Below, in pieces: positions 13,536 through 23,857 of a stretch of DNA of 43,106 nucleotides. How positions within the stretch are numbered: position 1 is the first letter of the stretch; each line of letters starts with the position of its first letter. Origin of the DNA: a virus; the IMG/VR virus record IMGVR_UViG_3300032020_000020, positions 1-43,106 of that record. The stretch is one strand, 5' to 3'. The notes beneath the pieces are model-generated. The model was not told where the DNA came from, did not search any database, and was given only the letters and a program-made list of their open reading frames with translations. A program made the translations under genes and the position numbers.

Positions 13536-16500
13536 CTCTTTTTGCTTCTAATAATCTTGGCAAGTGTTCCCTTATTGAAACTGGTTTCCTTTTAATTGTT
13601 TCATACATCTGCCAAGTTTTTGCTTGTCCTAATATTTGTCTCCAATACCTTTTTTCTTCGGGAGTTTGAGCAGATTCAAGTTTATTGCTTACCCACATTT
13701 TGAGAGTAACAGGATCATCTTCAATTTGGTTAGTAATCCTCTTTGATAAAGATACTCCCATTTCAGGAGTGATTTGACCGTGTAATTTCTGAAGGTTATC
13801 CAATCCTTTTTGAAACTCTGGAGACTTGTAATATTCCTGGGGCATAACTCCTGATCTGATAAAATTATCTTTTATATCCAAGACTATTGAAGCCTCATTT
13901 TCTTCTATTTTTTGCAATTCCTTAACAGTTTCATAATCTAATTTTCTCCCGTCAGGTAATATCATCTCTTGTTTTGCGGTATAATCCCTAACTCCTAATG
14001 CTGGCAATCCTGCAAATCTATCAAATACATTTTTAATGGCTTGAGATTTCGGTTTTACCTTTCCTTGTTCCTCACTTATATATCCACTCAACATTGGCAT
14101 AAAAGTTTTCAAAAAGAATAACCCTCGATAATAATTTTCTTTGAAACTTGATAATTTAGAAACATCCAAGGGATAAATACTTTGTCCATCATAAGGGTCT
14201 CTGCCATTAACTAATCCTCTAAAAAATCTAACCATCGGAGTAGTCAAATATGCTAATCCCTTTGCCTCTTTTATGCCCCATCTTTTTAAAGTATCTTTAG
14301 CTCCCTGCCCTATATTTTTCTCACCATTTAAAACCATATTGAGTTGATTAGTAGCTACTGAAAAAATCTTAGTCCCAATCAAAGCATCTTGAGGAGTTTG
14401 TAGATTGAAAACCCGAATAGTTCCTTCTGGTGTTTCTCCAATAGTCCAATGGATACCATCTCTTATATCATCTGAGAGTTTACTTTCTAAACCTCTTATT
14501 TTTTCAGAGCGATTATTATAAACAGTGGAGGCTACTGGTAAAGCCATAAGTCCCAAACCAGCTTTGATAGGATGTCTTTTAACGTATGACCATACCAAAG
14601 GACTCATCTTAAAATACCAAGTCCCAAAGGGGAAAGTTAATCCTCTTATCCACCGATTATAAATTTTAGAATTAGCTTGATAATCTACAAAACTTTCTCT
14701 GGCTATCTTGCCTAAAGCCTCAGGGGTTGAAAGACCTTCTGTGTTGATCCAATCCCATTGTTGTCTTAATAGGTCTCCCTTACCTTCTTTTAATTGTTTA
14801 AATAAATATCTTCCATTTGCTAATCTCTGGATACTTTCCCTGAATTGTGAAATCTCTTGAGCCTTTTCAAGAATCAGTCTTAATGGATTTTTTGATCTAT
14901 ATATATGTGGCAATTCTTTTATGAAAGTAGCATCCACAACCGCATTATCAGAAACCCATTTAGCAAACTCCGTATCAAAGGCATTGTATTTTTCTGGAGA
15001 TTTTACTAAGAATCTTAATCCATCATCCATCTCTCTTAAAAACTTTATTTTAGCAGGATGCTGGAGTAAAGTTAAATACATATCACCAACAAAATTATTG
15101 ATAGTAAAACCTGGATAATGAGAAAGAATGGCTAAAGATTTTCCATAGGCATTAACCTTATTGATAACATAAACAACTTTATTCCCTCTTTCAGAAAACT
15201 GTTCAAAAGTATTATAGACATTTTGAGGTATAAGATAAGTTTTCTTTTCTCTGCCAATCGCCATCAACCCTTCTTCGGTAGGGAATAACTGCCGGGTGAA
15301 TGGCTTATCAGGAGAATAAGCTCGATAACGTTTCCCCTCTATATCAAATATCCGTCCCGATCTTGCCCACGGTCTAACTGCTCCACCCTTAGTTACTCCA
15401 AAGAGTTTTATTTTTTGGTCTCTGGATAATGTAGAAGTAAGATCATATTTCTCAAGTTGAGAGGTAATGAAATCCTCTAAACCGTTATGGTATTCTATTT
15501 GAGTTAAATGGTCTAATAAGGCTTCGGGAGTTTGCCTGTAAGACTTTATAGTTCCCACTGCTTTTTTGGTATAACCTCTCCAAGGACGTCTCATTTTGCT
15601 GGGGATACCAAAAGCAGGAGACCATTCTGGGGTGTAATCTTCTACAAAGTGTGGAGCATAATCCTCAAAAAATTCACCCTCATCTAATTTACCTCGTTTG
15701 ATTAAGTCCTGTCTATATTCTTCAGCAATGGTTTTCCAGTTATCCGCAGACTTAAAAACCTTTTGGTCTTTTATAGAATTTTCAATTTGCCTTAAATCTA
15801 CCATTGCTTCTTCAACAGTAACTCCTGGTTTACCTGCTCCACCTTTTGTTCGAGCTACATTGTCTCTGGCAAAAACTAATTCGACCGCTTGTTCTTTTTG
15901 AACTTTATCTAAACCACCAAAAATAGCAGTCTCTAATTTTCGCCTGTTCGCAAAAATCTTTGGCTGGATAGTTGAAACTTGGGTTCGGATTGCATTTCTC
16001 AATTCGGGTGGTGCATCAGGATAAAACCGAAAAGGTTTAGCTATACTTTTTACTTTTTCTTTTATGTTCCCAAGAATACCAGATAAAATAGGAGTTTTAA
16101 TTGCTGGGATTGTAACTGCACCTTTTTGTCCTGCCTCTTTTTGTGCTTTAATACCTTGTTGATATAATTCATCTACAACTTTTTCAGTTTTAAGTAATTC
16201 GCCACCTTGAACCAGAATTGCCTTTTTCTGTTCGCCTAAAACTCTAATCTGCTCATCTATTTTTGGTCTATTGGTTATTAAAGCACCTTCTCTTTGTGCG
16301 TAGAGGTCGGTAAGTTTATTGTCAATCTCTGTGAATTGACTGCGGAGTTCGGCTTTGCGTTCGGGGGTGAGGGTAGGTTTAGCCAAATCAGGATAGTCCG
16401 CTAAAACTTCGGGGGGGACAGGTTTGCCTTCGGAGAGGGCTTCACGCACTGACTTTCGGTGCGTTGGTATATCTTTATAGGGATAATCTGACCTAATATA

Positions 16501-17688
16501 TTCTTTACGATACTCTTCCCTCGTCATCTCCCACGGTTCTTTAGGTTTCCCCGCAATCTCTGTCGGTGCAGGCTTCTCTGTTACGCCCCTTGCCTTGTTG
16601 TAAAGATCAATAAGTTGGGATTTAGAAGCATTCTGTGGAAATTTAACGTTGGCTTGGTTTAATTTTCTTTTTAATTGAACAATGTCTTTTATATCTTGGG
16701 TTGATCTTATTCCCCTTGATATATCAGTCAATCTTTCAATTTGACTTCCCAAATCCGCTAATCTTAATTGTTCATTAGCGGTCAAGAATGTAGATGGTGA
16801 AACATTTTCACCAGTTGCTTCCATTGTGGGATTTTTCTTCCAATATTCATTAAAGCTATTTTCAGCCTTTGCACTTAACTTATCTGCTTCTTGAGTCAAG
16901 GATTCAAGTTTGGTAGTTACACCCTTTGCCCTCAACTCCTTCGCCATCTCCATTTCGGCTTTACCAAAGACTTTACCTTTCGGCACAATCTTTTCTGCTG
17001 GCAGGAGTTTGGGGGCTGGTGGTGTAACGGTTGGCTCTGGTGAAGGTTTAGTTATTTCAGTCGGCATTGCTTCTTTTAGTTTGGCAACTTGTTCTGCACC
17101 AGCCTTCTTGGTTAAATAATCTTCAAAAGCCGTTCCCTTTTTTAGTAGTCCCTTACCAATTGCCGTAGCAATAAAAATTTTAATTGGCTGTTCTAATATT
17201 CGCTTTTGCCCTTCTGCCCTCTGTTCAGGAGTAGCCAATGGACTTGTAGCAAAAGAATATTCCTCTAAAACTTGTTGAGGTATATCTGCAAATATTCCCT
17301 TGACTTGCTCACCTACGAATTTTGCCTTTCCTACAATACCTGGAGTTTCTTTTAATCCAGTTAAAAATTCAATGGGATAAAGTCCAAGTCCCACTCCACC
17401 CTTTTTTATATTTTCCAAAAGAATATCAATGGGACGACCTTGTGTTTCTGGAGTGTAGGCATATTTGCGTAGGTAATCCAATCCAGACCGCATAACCTTT
17501 TCTGCTGACGGTTCTGGTCTGGTTTCCCTTTTCTCTTTCCATTCCCAAACAGTTTTTAATGTCTTACCTACCTTAGTCAAAAGAGACGGTTTAATTTCTG
17601 TAAAGTATTTCGAGTAATCCTCTTTTACTTCTTGGTCTGTAAAATATTTTGAATAATTTTCCATTATTTTAAACCAGTCAAATCCCAA
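13525..17688 (-). CDS. Very large internal/ejection-type virion protein (1387 aa)
   Basis: The start at 17688 overlaps the previous gene by 25 nt; an internal ATG (MENYSKYF) lies at 17664. Length, charge and position as the third and largest of three genes after the nozzle fit the internal core/ejection proteins of podoviruses. Visible parts: an N-terminal duplicated SKYFT motif, long Lys/Glu helices, a SAP/HeH-like stretch near 338-372 (VQLKRKLNQANVKFP, KSQLIDLYNKA), and a C-terminal half with segments such as NNFVGDMYLTLLQHP, typical of large polyvalent phage proteins. I see no obvious lytic transglycosylase motif. It would be packed in the capsid and ejected into the host. Confidence 0.8.
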   Translation of the reverse strand: MGFDWFKIMENYSKYFTDQEVKEDYSKYFTEIKPSLLTKVGKTLKTVWEWKEKRETRPEPSAEKVMRSGLDYLRKYAYTPETQGRPIDILLENIKKGGVGLGLYPIEFLTGLKETPGIVGKAKFVGEQVKGIFADIPQQVLEEYSFATSPLATPEQRAEGQKRILEQPIKIFIATAIGKGLLKKGTAFEDYLTKKAGAEQVAKLKEAMPTEITKPSPEPTVTPPAPKLLPAEKIVPKGKVFGKAEMEMAKELRAKGVTTKLESLTQEADKLSAKAENSFNEYWKKNPTMEATGENVSPSTFLTANEQLRLADLGSQIERLTDISRGIRSTQDIKDIVQLKRKLNQANVKFPQNASKSQLIDLYNKARGVTEKPAPTEIAGKPKEPWEMTREEYRKEYIRSDYPYKDIPTHRKSVREALSEGKPVPPEVLADYPDLAKPTLTPERKAELRSQFTEIDNKLTDLYAQREGALITNRPKIDEQIRVLGEQKKAILVQGGELLKTEKVVDELYQQGIKAQKEAGQKGAVTIPAIKTPILSGILGNIKEKVKSIAKPFRFYPDAPPELRNAIRTQVSTIQPKIFANRRKLETAIFGGLDKVQKEQAVELVFARDNVARTKGGAGKPGVTVEEAMVDLRQIENSIKDQKVFKSADNWKTIAEEYRQDLIKRGKLDEGEFFEDYAPHFVEDYTPEWSPAFGIPSKMRRPWRGYTKKAVGTIKSYRQTPEALLDHLTQIEYHNGLEDFITSQLEKYDLTSTLSRDQKIKLFGVTKGGAVRPWARSGRIFDIEGKRYRAYSPDKPFTRQLFPTEEGLMAIGREKKTYLIPQNVYNTFEQFSERGNKVVYVINKVNAYGKSLAILSHYPGFTINNFVGDMYLTLLQHPAKIKFLREMDDGLRFLVKSPEKYNAFDTEFAKWVSDNAVVDATFIKELPHIYRSKNPLRLILEKAQEISQFRESIQRLANGRYLFKQLKEGKGDLLRQQWDWINTEGLSTPEALGKIARESFVDYQANSKIYNRWIRGLTFPFGTWYFKMSPLVWSYVKRHPIKAGLGLMALPVASTVYNNRSEKIRGLESKLSDDIRDGIHWTIGETPEGTIRVFNLQTPQDALIGTKIFSVATNQLNMVLNGEKNIGQGAKDTLKRWGIKEAKGLAYLTTPMVRFFRGLVNGRDPYDGQSIYPLDVSKLSSFKENYYRGLFFLKTFMPMLSGYISEEQGKVKPKSQAIKNVFDRFAGLPALGVRDYTAKQEMILPDGRKLDYETVKELQKIEENEASIVLDIKDNFIRSGVMPQEYYKSPEFQKGLDNLQKLHGQITPEMGVSLSKRITNQIEDDPVTLKMWVSNKLESAQTPEEKRYWRQILGQAKTWQMYETIKRKPVSIREHLPRLLEAKRVKE

Positions 17689-18524
17689 TCGGGATGTTCT
17701 TTCGCTACTTCATCCCACTTGATATTTTTACCTTGTTTTCTTGCGATATTTATAGCATCAATAAATTCTTTTGGGGGTATGACTTTGCCTTTTGTCGGAG
17801 TCTGAACTTGCCCAAATCCCATAAGTTTTTTGAAGACCTCCGATTCTGTTGGTTTTTCCTTTTCCCAATATGTCCCTTCCGTATTCCACCTATAACCTTT
17901 ACCTTCTAATAATTGAATCTCTGAAGGTGATAAATCCCCATAATCTTTAGAAAGTAAATAGTCTAATTGTTTGCCCCCATAAAATTCTCTCTCTGCCCAA
18001 GCTACTTTATGTGGCGGATGAGTCCCTGGAGTTTTTGCTTCCTCCGTCAATATCTTATTTGCAAGAGTATATTGTTTTTCCCACTCCGCTGGCTCTTTCG
18101 GTGCTTTTATCACTTTTGGTTTTCCCCACTCTTCAAGAAATTTCGGACGTTCACCCCTAACCATACTTTTTATTGCTGGGGCTACCTCAAAAGGTCTTTG
18201 TGCTTCAGGAACACCCATTGCCCCCATTTGACTTTCAATTAGTCCCGGGACTTTACTTACTATTGCTTCCCGTTTTTCCGCTTCTCTTTCTTCTGCTGTT
18301 TTCCACCCCAACTCTTTTGGTGATACACCAAAAGTCTTTGCACTCATTAGCATTTTATATTCTTCTGGCTCTAAAGAACCAATAAAATTCATTACTCGTT
18401 CCCGTTCCTTATCTTCCCTTTCAGATTTCATCAAAGCCATTTCCCTTGTTTTTCTTTCAAGCCGTCTATCCTTGATGTCCTCTGCAAGCTGGATCGCCTG
18501 TATTATTTTACTACTCATTGCCAT
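17664..18524 (-). CDS. Internal virion protein, charged and helical (286 aa)
   Basis: The ATG at 18524 is preceded by GGTGGTGATAAACT. The N-terminal 60 residues are a highly charged helix (LERKTREMALMKSEREDKER), followed by Pro/Lys/Glu linkers with EKPTE and KVIKAPKEPAE, and a final helical region (EFIDAINIARKQGKN). It overlaps the 1387-aa gene. By position it is the second of three ejection-type proteins. No domain is recognised with confidence. Confidence 0.7.
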   Translation of the reverse strand: MAMSSKIIQAIQLAEDIKDRRLERKTREMALMKSEREDKERERVMNFIGSLEPEEYKMLMSAKTFGVSPKELGWKTAEEREAEKREAIVSKVPGLIESQMGAMGVPEAQRPFEVAPAIKSMVRGERPKFLEEWGKPKVIKAPKEPAEWEKQYTLANKILTEEAKTPGTHPPHKVAWAEREFYGGKQLDYLLSKDYGDLSPSEIQLLEGKGYRWNTEGTYWEKEKPTESEVFKKLMGFGQVQTPTKGKVIPPKEFIDAINIARKQGKNIKWDEVAKEHPDWDLTGLK

Positions 18525-18537
18525 AGTTTATCACCAC

Positions 18538-19293
18538 CTAATCAAGTCCATATCTCACACCAACACCTGTTTGTTGGGGTTTGGTAAAGAATTTGGGACT
18601 ATACAATTTAGCAAAGTTAAGACCACCAGCTTGTGGATTTATATTTTTAAGAAAATTCATAAACATCTCAAGGAGATTATCTCCACCTTCTCCTTGATCA
18701 CCATAATAACCAAACCCAGGTTGAGTACCAATAGAAGACCCTGTAGACATCGCTGATTTTAATGTGGATAATGATAATGGATTTAATTCTTCACCTGAAA
18801 GGGGACTTATTCCTGTTGGCTTACCAACTTGCTTATCAAATATTCCTAATTCTTTAAGGAATAACATCACTCCAATATCTTCTCCACCTTCAGCCAACTC
18901 ACCTAAAAATCCACCAGCTCCTCCACCCTGTTTTGCCCACCTTGTCCCCTTGCCAGAAACCAAACTCGCAATCTGTTCCATTATCCCCCTTCTATAACTA
19001 CCTATTGCCTCAGATTCCTTTGCACCAATTTGTAATTCACCAGCCATTTGAAGTCCTGATGCCACTGGTTGTGCACCATAAAACTTCCTTAATTTCTGCC
19101 GAGCTTGAGCAAAAGGCTCCGTAACAGATGATGGCACAGTTCCCATTTCCTGTTCTAAATAAGCCAAGACTCGCTTTTCCTCTGCGGACATTGCATATCC
19201 TGCCTCTTCTTTCCTACCAAAAAGCGAACCGATGGCTTTGAGTAAAGCTGATCCACCGGCGAATAAACCTGCTGTAACTAATGGTGCTGGCAT
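18538..19293 (-). CDS. Internal/ejection-type protein (251 aa)
   Basis: The ATG at 19293 follows GAGGTGATATT. The N-terminus is hydrophobic and Gly/Ala-rich (APLVTAGLFAGGSALLKAIGS), typical of phage internal proteins that insert in membranes. A helical middle follows, then a Gly-rich tail (GGGAGGFLGELAEGGED). It lies immediately after the nozzle gene, the usual place of the first ejection protein. No signal peptidase site is apparent, so this is not one of the Sec-signal group. Confidence 0.7.
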   Translation of the reverse strand: MPAPLVTAGLFAGGSALLKAIGSLFGRKEEAGYAMSAEEKRVLAYLEQEMGTVPSSVTEPFAQARQKLRKFYGAQPVASGLQMAGELQIGAKESEAIGSYRRGIMEQIASLVSGKGTRWAKQGGGAGGFLGELAEGGEDIGVMLFLKELGIFDKQVGKPTGISPLSGEELNPLSLSTLKSAMSTGSSIGTQPGFGYYGDQGEGGDNLLEMFMNFLKNINPQAGGLNFAKLYSPKFFTKPQQTGVGVRYGLD

Positions 19294-19304
19294 AATATCA
19301 CCTC

Positions 19305-22300
19305 TTATTTTCTATTAGCATCGATTGTGTATTCCCACCAGAAACGACTCAAATAAAATTTATTGACAGTCGCCCCTGACTTAACTTCCATACTTAAATT
19401 CTTTCCGAACAAAGTATCAGGCAAGGTGATCTCCTTTAAGCAATTCCCACCACACCAGAAACTATCCGACCATACTTGCTGACTGTAATCCTTATAGAAT
19501 TTTACATAGACTAAACCTGTATCTAAAAAACACTCTACCGTAGCATATCTTAATGCCTTTCGATAAGATGGTGGAGTGGTGAAATCTTCATATTTGATCT
19601 GAAAGATTAGTTGATGAGTCCCAGTAGTATCCCCCTCGTGATAAGTATAGACTATTGGTGTATCTGGACTGGCAAAGATGACTTTGCAAGTATCCTGTAT
19701 TCCCCACTGGTTAGCCCAGCAAGAAGCACCGAAGGATTGTTTTCCCCAACCGCCGAAATCGACACTCCAAGATAAAACCGAAAATGTTTTCCGAATTGGA
19801 GTTGTAGATAAAACTCTACAAGCGACTGCAGGATAACTAACATCTTCGCCCGAATCAGGGACTGGACTTACCTGAACATTCGAGCCTACGAGATTTCCCG
19901 AACTATCAACTAACTGATAATAGAGAAGAAAGCCACAAAAGGTATCCAGTGGACAAACATACTGCTCAAATGTAACAATATAATTACCATTTAATTCCTC
20001 AATATCGGGAACTGTAAATTGACTAATTGGTCGAGCTGTATCCGTATTAACTCTAAAGTTTGAACCAATTTTTGCACCACCAGAATCATAGGTTTGTGCA
20101 TAGATATAATTTCCTCCAGTTGACGGCCACACCCAATCTCTTGGATCATTCCAACCTACCAGAAATTTTCCATTTTTTAACATTCCAACATCTGAAGACT
20201 CCATTACATAACCTTCTGTAGTATCATCATCATTGACTCTGAAATTGTTACCAATTTCATTTCCGCTTGAATCAAATCTTTGACACCATATATCTTCACT
20301 CTCATCTACTGCCCTAATATCTGTCCAGCAAACCACAAAATAACCCCTATCATCCATATCAACTGTAGGGAAATCCTTGTAGACTATCCCTCCCGAATCT
20401 TCAGTTGAAATCTGAAAATCCGAATCTACGGGCGAACCATCTGATCTAAATATACGTCCAAAAATGCTTTCATAACCCCCGGGTTGCAATCCTCTATCAT
20501 AATCAGTCCAAACAATAACAAATTTACCTGCATCATTCATTGCCATATCCATTTCATACTGCATAATACTATCAGGGTCAGTTGTAACCTCAAACGGCGA
20601 ACCAATCTTGACACCATCACTATTAAATCTTTGTGCATAAATATCCCCATTTCCATCAGGATTTCTATAGTCGAGCCAAGATATAACAAAATTACCCGAT
20701 AAATCACAACCTACTTTAGGTTCTGCTTGTCGTTCTGTCGTGTCATCACTGGCATTCGTTGTAGGGTTTAACACATTTCTGTTTTTGTCAAATCTCTTGA
20801 AATAAACATTATAAGACTGGAGTCCCGCACTACGTCCATCTTCCCAAACAACAGTAAAATTACCAGCAGTATCCATACATACATCTGGCCAGTATGCTAT
20901 ACCCCCCGAAGAATCATCATCGATTAAAAAGTTACTATCGATAGCGATTTTATTTTCTGAAAATTGTTGTCCAAATATATTTGGACAATGAACAGGGAGC
21001 CATCGTTGGAGAGGTTGAGAAAACCACCAATACGAATTTCTTTCATCCTTCCAAACAATAACAAAAGAAAAAGTATCACTACTTTCACTTGAAGTTGAAG
21101 TTGGATAAGATAAATAATAATGTCTATCTTCTGGATTATAAACCCCAGATATATTTTCTATGGCTTCTTTAGGAATACTTCTTATGATAGGATCAATCTT
21201 TGTTGAGAGCGGAATGACATTGTTATTTAGGTCAATCAGGTAAAGACCACCGGGATAATCAAAAAACACTACGCCCTTGCCTTCTATCGATGCAATAGAC
21301 CGAGGAGCATCACAGCCTACACCAGAGGCTATGCGGATAACTAAATAATCGTCAGGGTTATCAGTGGGGATAATCCCGTAGATATGATTGGTCTTAAAAA
21401 CGAGCAATTCCTCTTTAACCGTTCCCCTGTATCCACCTGCTTCAGTGTAGAAGGTAGCCAGACCATTGATATAATCTCCATCGTCTCCACCGACCCACCA
21501 GTTTAATTCAGGGGGGAAAATGCCAAAATCTCCTTCTTTGCTGGCGATGATTCTATTTTTGCTACTATCAGACCAAGCAAGCCATAATCTATTATTAAAA
21601 GTCTCTACAAATTTGGCGGTTAAAGTAAAACCTGGTTTGTAAATTTTATATCTTGTAGTAGTGTCAAAACAAGTAACAGGATAACCATAAACAAAAAATC
21701 CAGTGGTATCCCATTGGCTATTAGTAACAGTAGAGATTGCACCAATGTAGTTACCCAAAAATGTTGCATAGCCACTTCCCTTCCCCGATGTTACAAAAAA
21801 GATATAATCATCATAATTGAATGTGCTATCCCAAGTGAATGCTGAATCTATAATTTTGGTATAATTATGTTCCCAAAAAAAATCAGTTCCACTTTGTTTA
21901 TAACAAGCAGAACCAACCCACCAACTATCGTGAAGTTCCCTTCCGGACGTGCAAATTACAGCCACATCAACTTGCCCTTCTCTCCAAACTGTATCTTCAC
22001 CAAACCAAGAATAAAATTTTAAGTAAGAACCTGTTAAAACCGCATAATGAATTGTAGGTTGAAAACCAGGAATAAATCCAATACATCGATCTGTATTCTC
22101 CATTACCAAATCTTTTCTATACGTAGTATCATTTTCCTGTCGAATATAATAACCCATAATATAACCGCTCCAAGCATCACCCCCTTCCAGACGTGAATCT
22201 ACCGAAACAAGAATTGCTTCGCTATCTGGTCTGCAATTAGGATTACCCCAAACAGTTCCCATCCCAGCTTCTACCCTAAACGAATCTGACGTTACTCCAA

Positions 22301-23132
22301 GATCACCAATTATAGAACCATCCCACCAACAAGGTTCTATAATCCCATTCACAATAATCGCCCTATCCGCAAAAGTCGCAAAGTCCCACAAATCAACCAA
22401 TCCCCCACCTGACAAAAGATGAACCAAACAGGTATCTAAAACAGATTTTTTATACAATGCCGTATCTGTCCCTGCCAATAAAAATGAAGAGTCATCTTGT
22501 CGATAATATTTATAGAGGTCAATTATTGGTTCAGTCGCACAGCCAGTAACCCACTCGGAAAAACCCGGTCTCAAATAAAGCTCCCCTGTTTTCGACCATA
22601 GGGCATCAACCAAATTAACCGCATCCTTTTCATCTATCCTCGTAGAATGTCCCTCTACATTCAATCCACCCCTGAAATCGTCCCACAATTTAATCCCATA
22701 GTTTTCTTGAGAAATTCCCTCGACAGACGAAATCCCTTTCATCTCTGGCTTTTTAACCTCCAGGGTTTTCTCTCCCTGAATTTCTGCCGAAGGAATAGGT
22801 TTTATCTCTGGCTTTTTGATAGGTGGTTTTTCTTCTGGTGTGGGTGTAACGGGATTTATAGGTTTTATTTCTGGCTTTTTGATAGGTGGTTTTTCTTCTG
22901 GTGTTGGAGTTTGTGGACTGATTGGTTTCAGTTGAACTTTGCCAATAGTATCTTTTGGCTCTGGTATAGGTGTGGCGGGGTTTACAGTTTGCGGAACGGG
23001 TTTAGGTTTTTCTGCTTTAGTCTGCCCCATTAAAGATTGAGGATAAAAGATCAATAAAACAAGAAAAGATAAAAAGATAATTGCACATACAATTACCACA
23101 TAGACTTTTGCTTCATTCCAAAGAGTTCTCAT
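19305..23132 (-). CDS. Nozzle-like beta-propeller protein with membrane anchor and Pro/Lys linker (1275 aa)
   Basis: The ATG at 23132 overlaps the preceding gene. Residues 10-30 form a membrane helix (YVVIVCAIIFLSFLVLLIFY). Residues 35-130 are a Pro/Lys/Glu linker with a 21-residue tandem repeat (IKKPEIKPINP..TPTPEEKPP), like the TonB periplasm-spanning linker. From about 145, LWDDFRGGLNVEGHSTRIDE..AVNLVDALW matches the N-terminal pattern of podovirus tail nozzle proteins. The C-terminal half has repeated blades with FVV.W.D.R and QRFDS.G. motifs (residues about 760-1080). Neighbours (adaptor, ejection proteins) support a nozzle. The N-terminal anchor and linker are extraordinary for a nozzle. 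Confidence 0.75.
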   Translation of the reverse strand: MRTLWNEAKVYVVIVCAIIFLSFLVLLIFYPQSLMGQTKAEKPKPVPQTVNPATPIPEPKDTIGKVQLKPISPQTPTPEEKPPIKKPEIKPINPVTPTPEEKPPIKKPEIKPIPSAEIQGEKTLEVKKPEMKGISSVEGISQENYGIKLWDDFRGGLNVEGHSTRIDEKDAVNLVDALWSKTGELYLRPGFSEWVTGCATEPIIDLYKYYRQDDSSFLLAGTDTALYKKSVLDTCLVHLLSGGGLVDLWDFATFADRAIIVNGIIEPCWWDGSIIGDLGVTSDSFRVEAGMGTVWGNPNCRPDSEAILVSVDSRLEGGDAWSGYIMGYYIRQENDTTYRKDLVMENTDRCIGFIPGFQPTIHYAVLTGSYLKFYSWFGEDTVWREGQVDVAVICTSGRELHDSWWVGSACYKQSGTDFFWEHNYTKIIDSAFTWDSTFNYDDYIFFVTSGKGSGYATFLGNYIGAISTVTNSQWDTTGFFVYGYPVTCFDTTTRYKIYKPGFTLTAKFVETFNNRLWLAWSDSSKNRIIASKEGDFGIFPPELNWWVGGDDGDYINGLATFYTEAGGYRGTVKEELLVFKTNHIYGIIPTDNPDDYLVIRIASGVGCDAPRSIASIEGKGVVFFDYPGGLYLIDLNNNVIPLSTKIDPIIRSIPKEAIENISGVYNPEDRHYYLSYPTSTSSESSDTFSFVIVWKDERNSYWWFSQPLQRWLPVHCPNIFGQQFSENKIAIDSNFLIDDDSSGGIAYWPDVCMDTAGNFTVVWEDGRSAGLQSYNVYFKRFDKNRNVLNPTTNASDDTTERQAEPKVGCDLSGNFVISWLDYRNPDGNGDIYAQRFNSDGVKIGSPFEVTTDPDSIMQYEMDMAMNDAGKFVIVWTDYDRGLQPGGYESIFGRIFRSDGSPVDSDFQISTEDSGGIVYKDFPTVDMDDRGYFVVCWTDIRAVDESEDIWCQRFDSSGNEIGNNFRVNDDDTTEGYVMESSDVGMLKNGKFLVGWNDPRDWVWPSTGGNYIYAQTYDSGGAKIGSNFRVNTDTARPISQFTVPDIEELNGNYIVTFEQYVCPLDTFCGFLLYYQLVDSSGNLVGSNVQVSPVPDSGEDVSYPAVACRVLSTTPIRKTFSVLSWSVDFGGWGKQSFGASCWANQWGIQDTCKVIFASPDTPIVYTYHEGDTTGTHQLIFQIKYEDFTTPPSYRKALRYATVECFLDTGLVYVKFYKDYSQQVWSDSFWCGGNCLKEITLPDTLFGKNLSMEVKSGATVNKFYLSRFWWEYTIDANRK
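22798..22905 (-). repeat. 63-bp tandem repeat in the nozzle-like gene
   Basis: The segment starting at 22798 recurs 63 bp later at 22861 with few changes, encoding a repeated 21-residue Pro/Lys/Glu unit. It lies in the linker after the membrane anchor and is a likely site of length variation. Confidence 0.75.
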
Positions 23133-23857
23133 TCGGTAAATACCTTTGGTATAATGTTTATGTCTTTAAAGGCTTCCATTAGTTGAAACTTCTGAATGGC
23201 ATCAACCAACCTCGACTCTACTATTCCCCTGATATTTTTAACAGCCACCCAATTTCTTTCTCTCTCCTTGCACAACTCTAAAGTTTTAAAAACCAAAAGA
23301 AGTCTTAACTGAGTAAATAAAACAGGTCGTCTTGACCATCTGACACAGCTATCAGAATTAGCAATTTGATAAGCCCAGACGTAGATAGTGCAAATCGCCG
23401 AAGGATAGGAGTTGAACCATATATGATTTTTATCATAAGTATAGACCTCTGGTTTTGCTCCTTTGGTTATAGGCACTTTGTTAAAATCATCAATAGACAT
23501 TGAAGTTAAACTCTGCCGATTAGTAGTTTCATAGTGCCTGACTGCTTTAATCCTTTCGGTAAAAAGCTCTGAAGAAAAAGTCGAACCCTCTAAATTCTTT
23601 ACAATGGTTGTCGTAGAGTCCACCAGAAGTATCTTCTCCAAATACCCATATCCATAAAGTTTATCCTGTAACCAAGCATAAGCACTTTTGACTAAAATTT
23701 CTCTTGTGGTAGAATCTGAAAAAGAAGGGTCGGTATCTGAATAGTTCCCCACCAACTTTACCTTTTCCCAAATTCCAGATACGGTGAGTAAGTCTTTTGC
23801 TCCAACATTGGAAGCAAAAAGAAATCCGATTATAAAACACATCAAAAGTTTTTTCAT
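23129..23857 (-). CDS. Signal-peptide-bearing adaptor-like protein B (242 aa)
   Basis: The ATG at 23857 overlaps the upstream stop. MKKLLMCFIIGFLFASNVGA is a Sec signal peptide cleaved before KDLL. The mature helical/beta domain (VKSAYAWLQDKLYG, then FSSELFTERIKAVRHY and IWFNSYPSAICTIYVWAY) has the layout of phage head-tail adaptor proteins. The C-terminus FKDINIIPKVFTE closely parallels FNIEVVPKVIGEGK of the upstream neighbour, indicating paralogy. It sits between the soluble adaptor and the nozzle. Confidence 0.7.
   Translation of the reverse strand: MKKLLMCFIIGFLFASNVGAKDLLTVSGIWEKVKLVGNYSDTDPSFSDSTTREILVKSAYAWLQDKLYGYGYLEKILLVDSTTTIVKNLEGSTFSSELFTERIKAVRHYETTNRQSLTSMSIDDFNKVPITKGAKPEVYTYDKNHIWFNSYPSAICTIYVWAYQIANSDSCVRWSRRPVLFTQLRLLLVFKTLELCKERERNWVAVKNIRGIVESRLVDAIQKFQLMEAFKDINIIPKVFTE

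Noticed and set aside
22647-23033. 128-aa rightward ORF rich in Trp and Phe
   Set aside because: It is the antisense shadow of the Pro/Lys linker of the nozzle-like gene.
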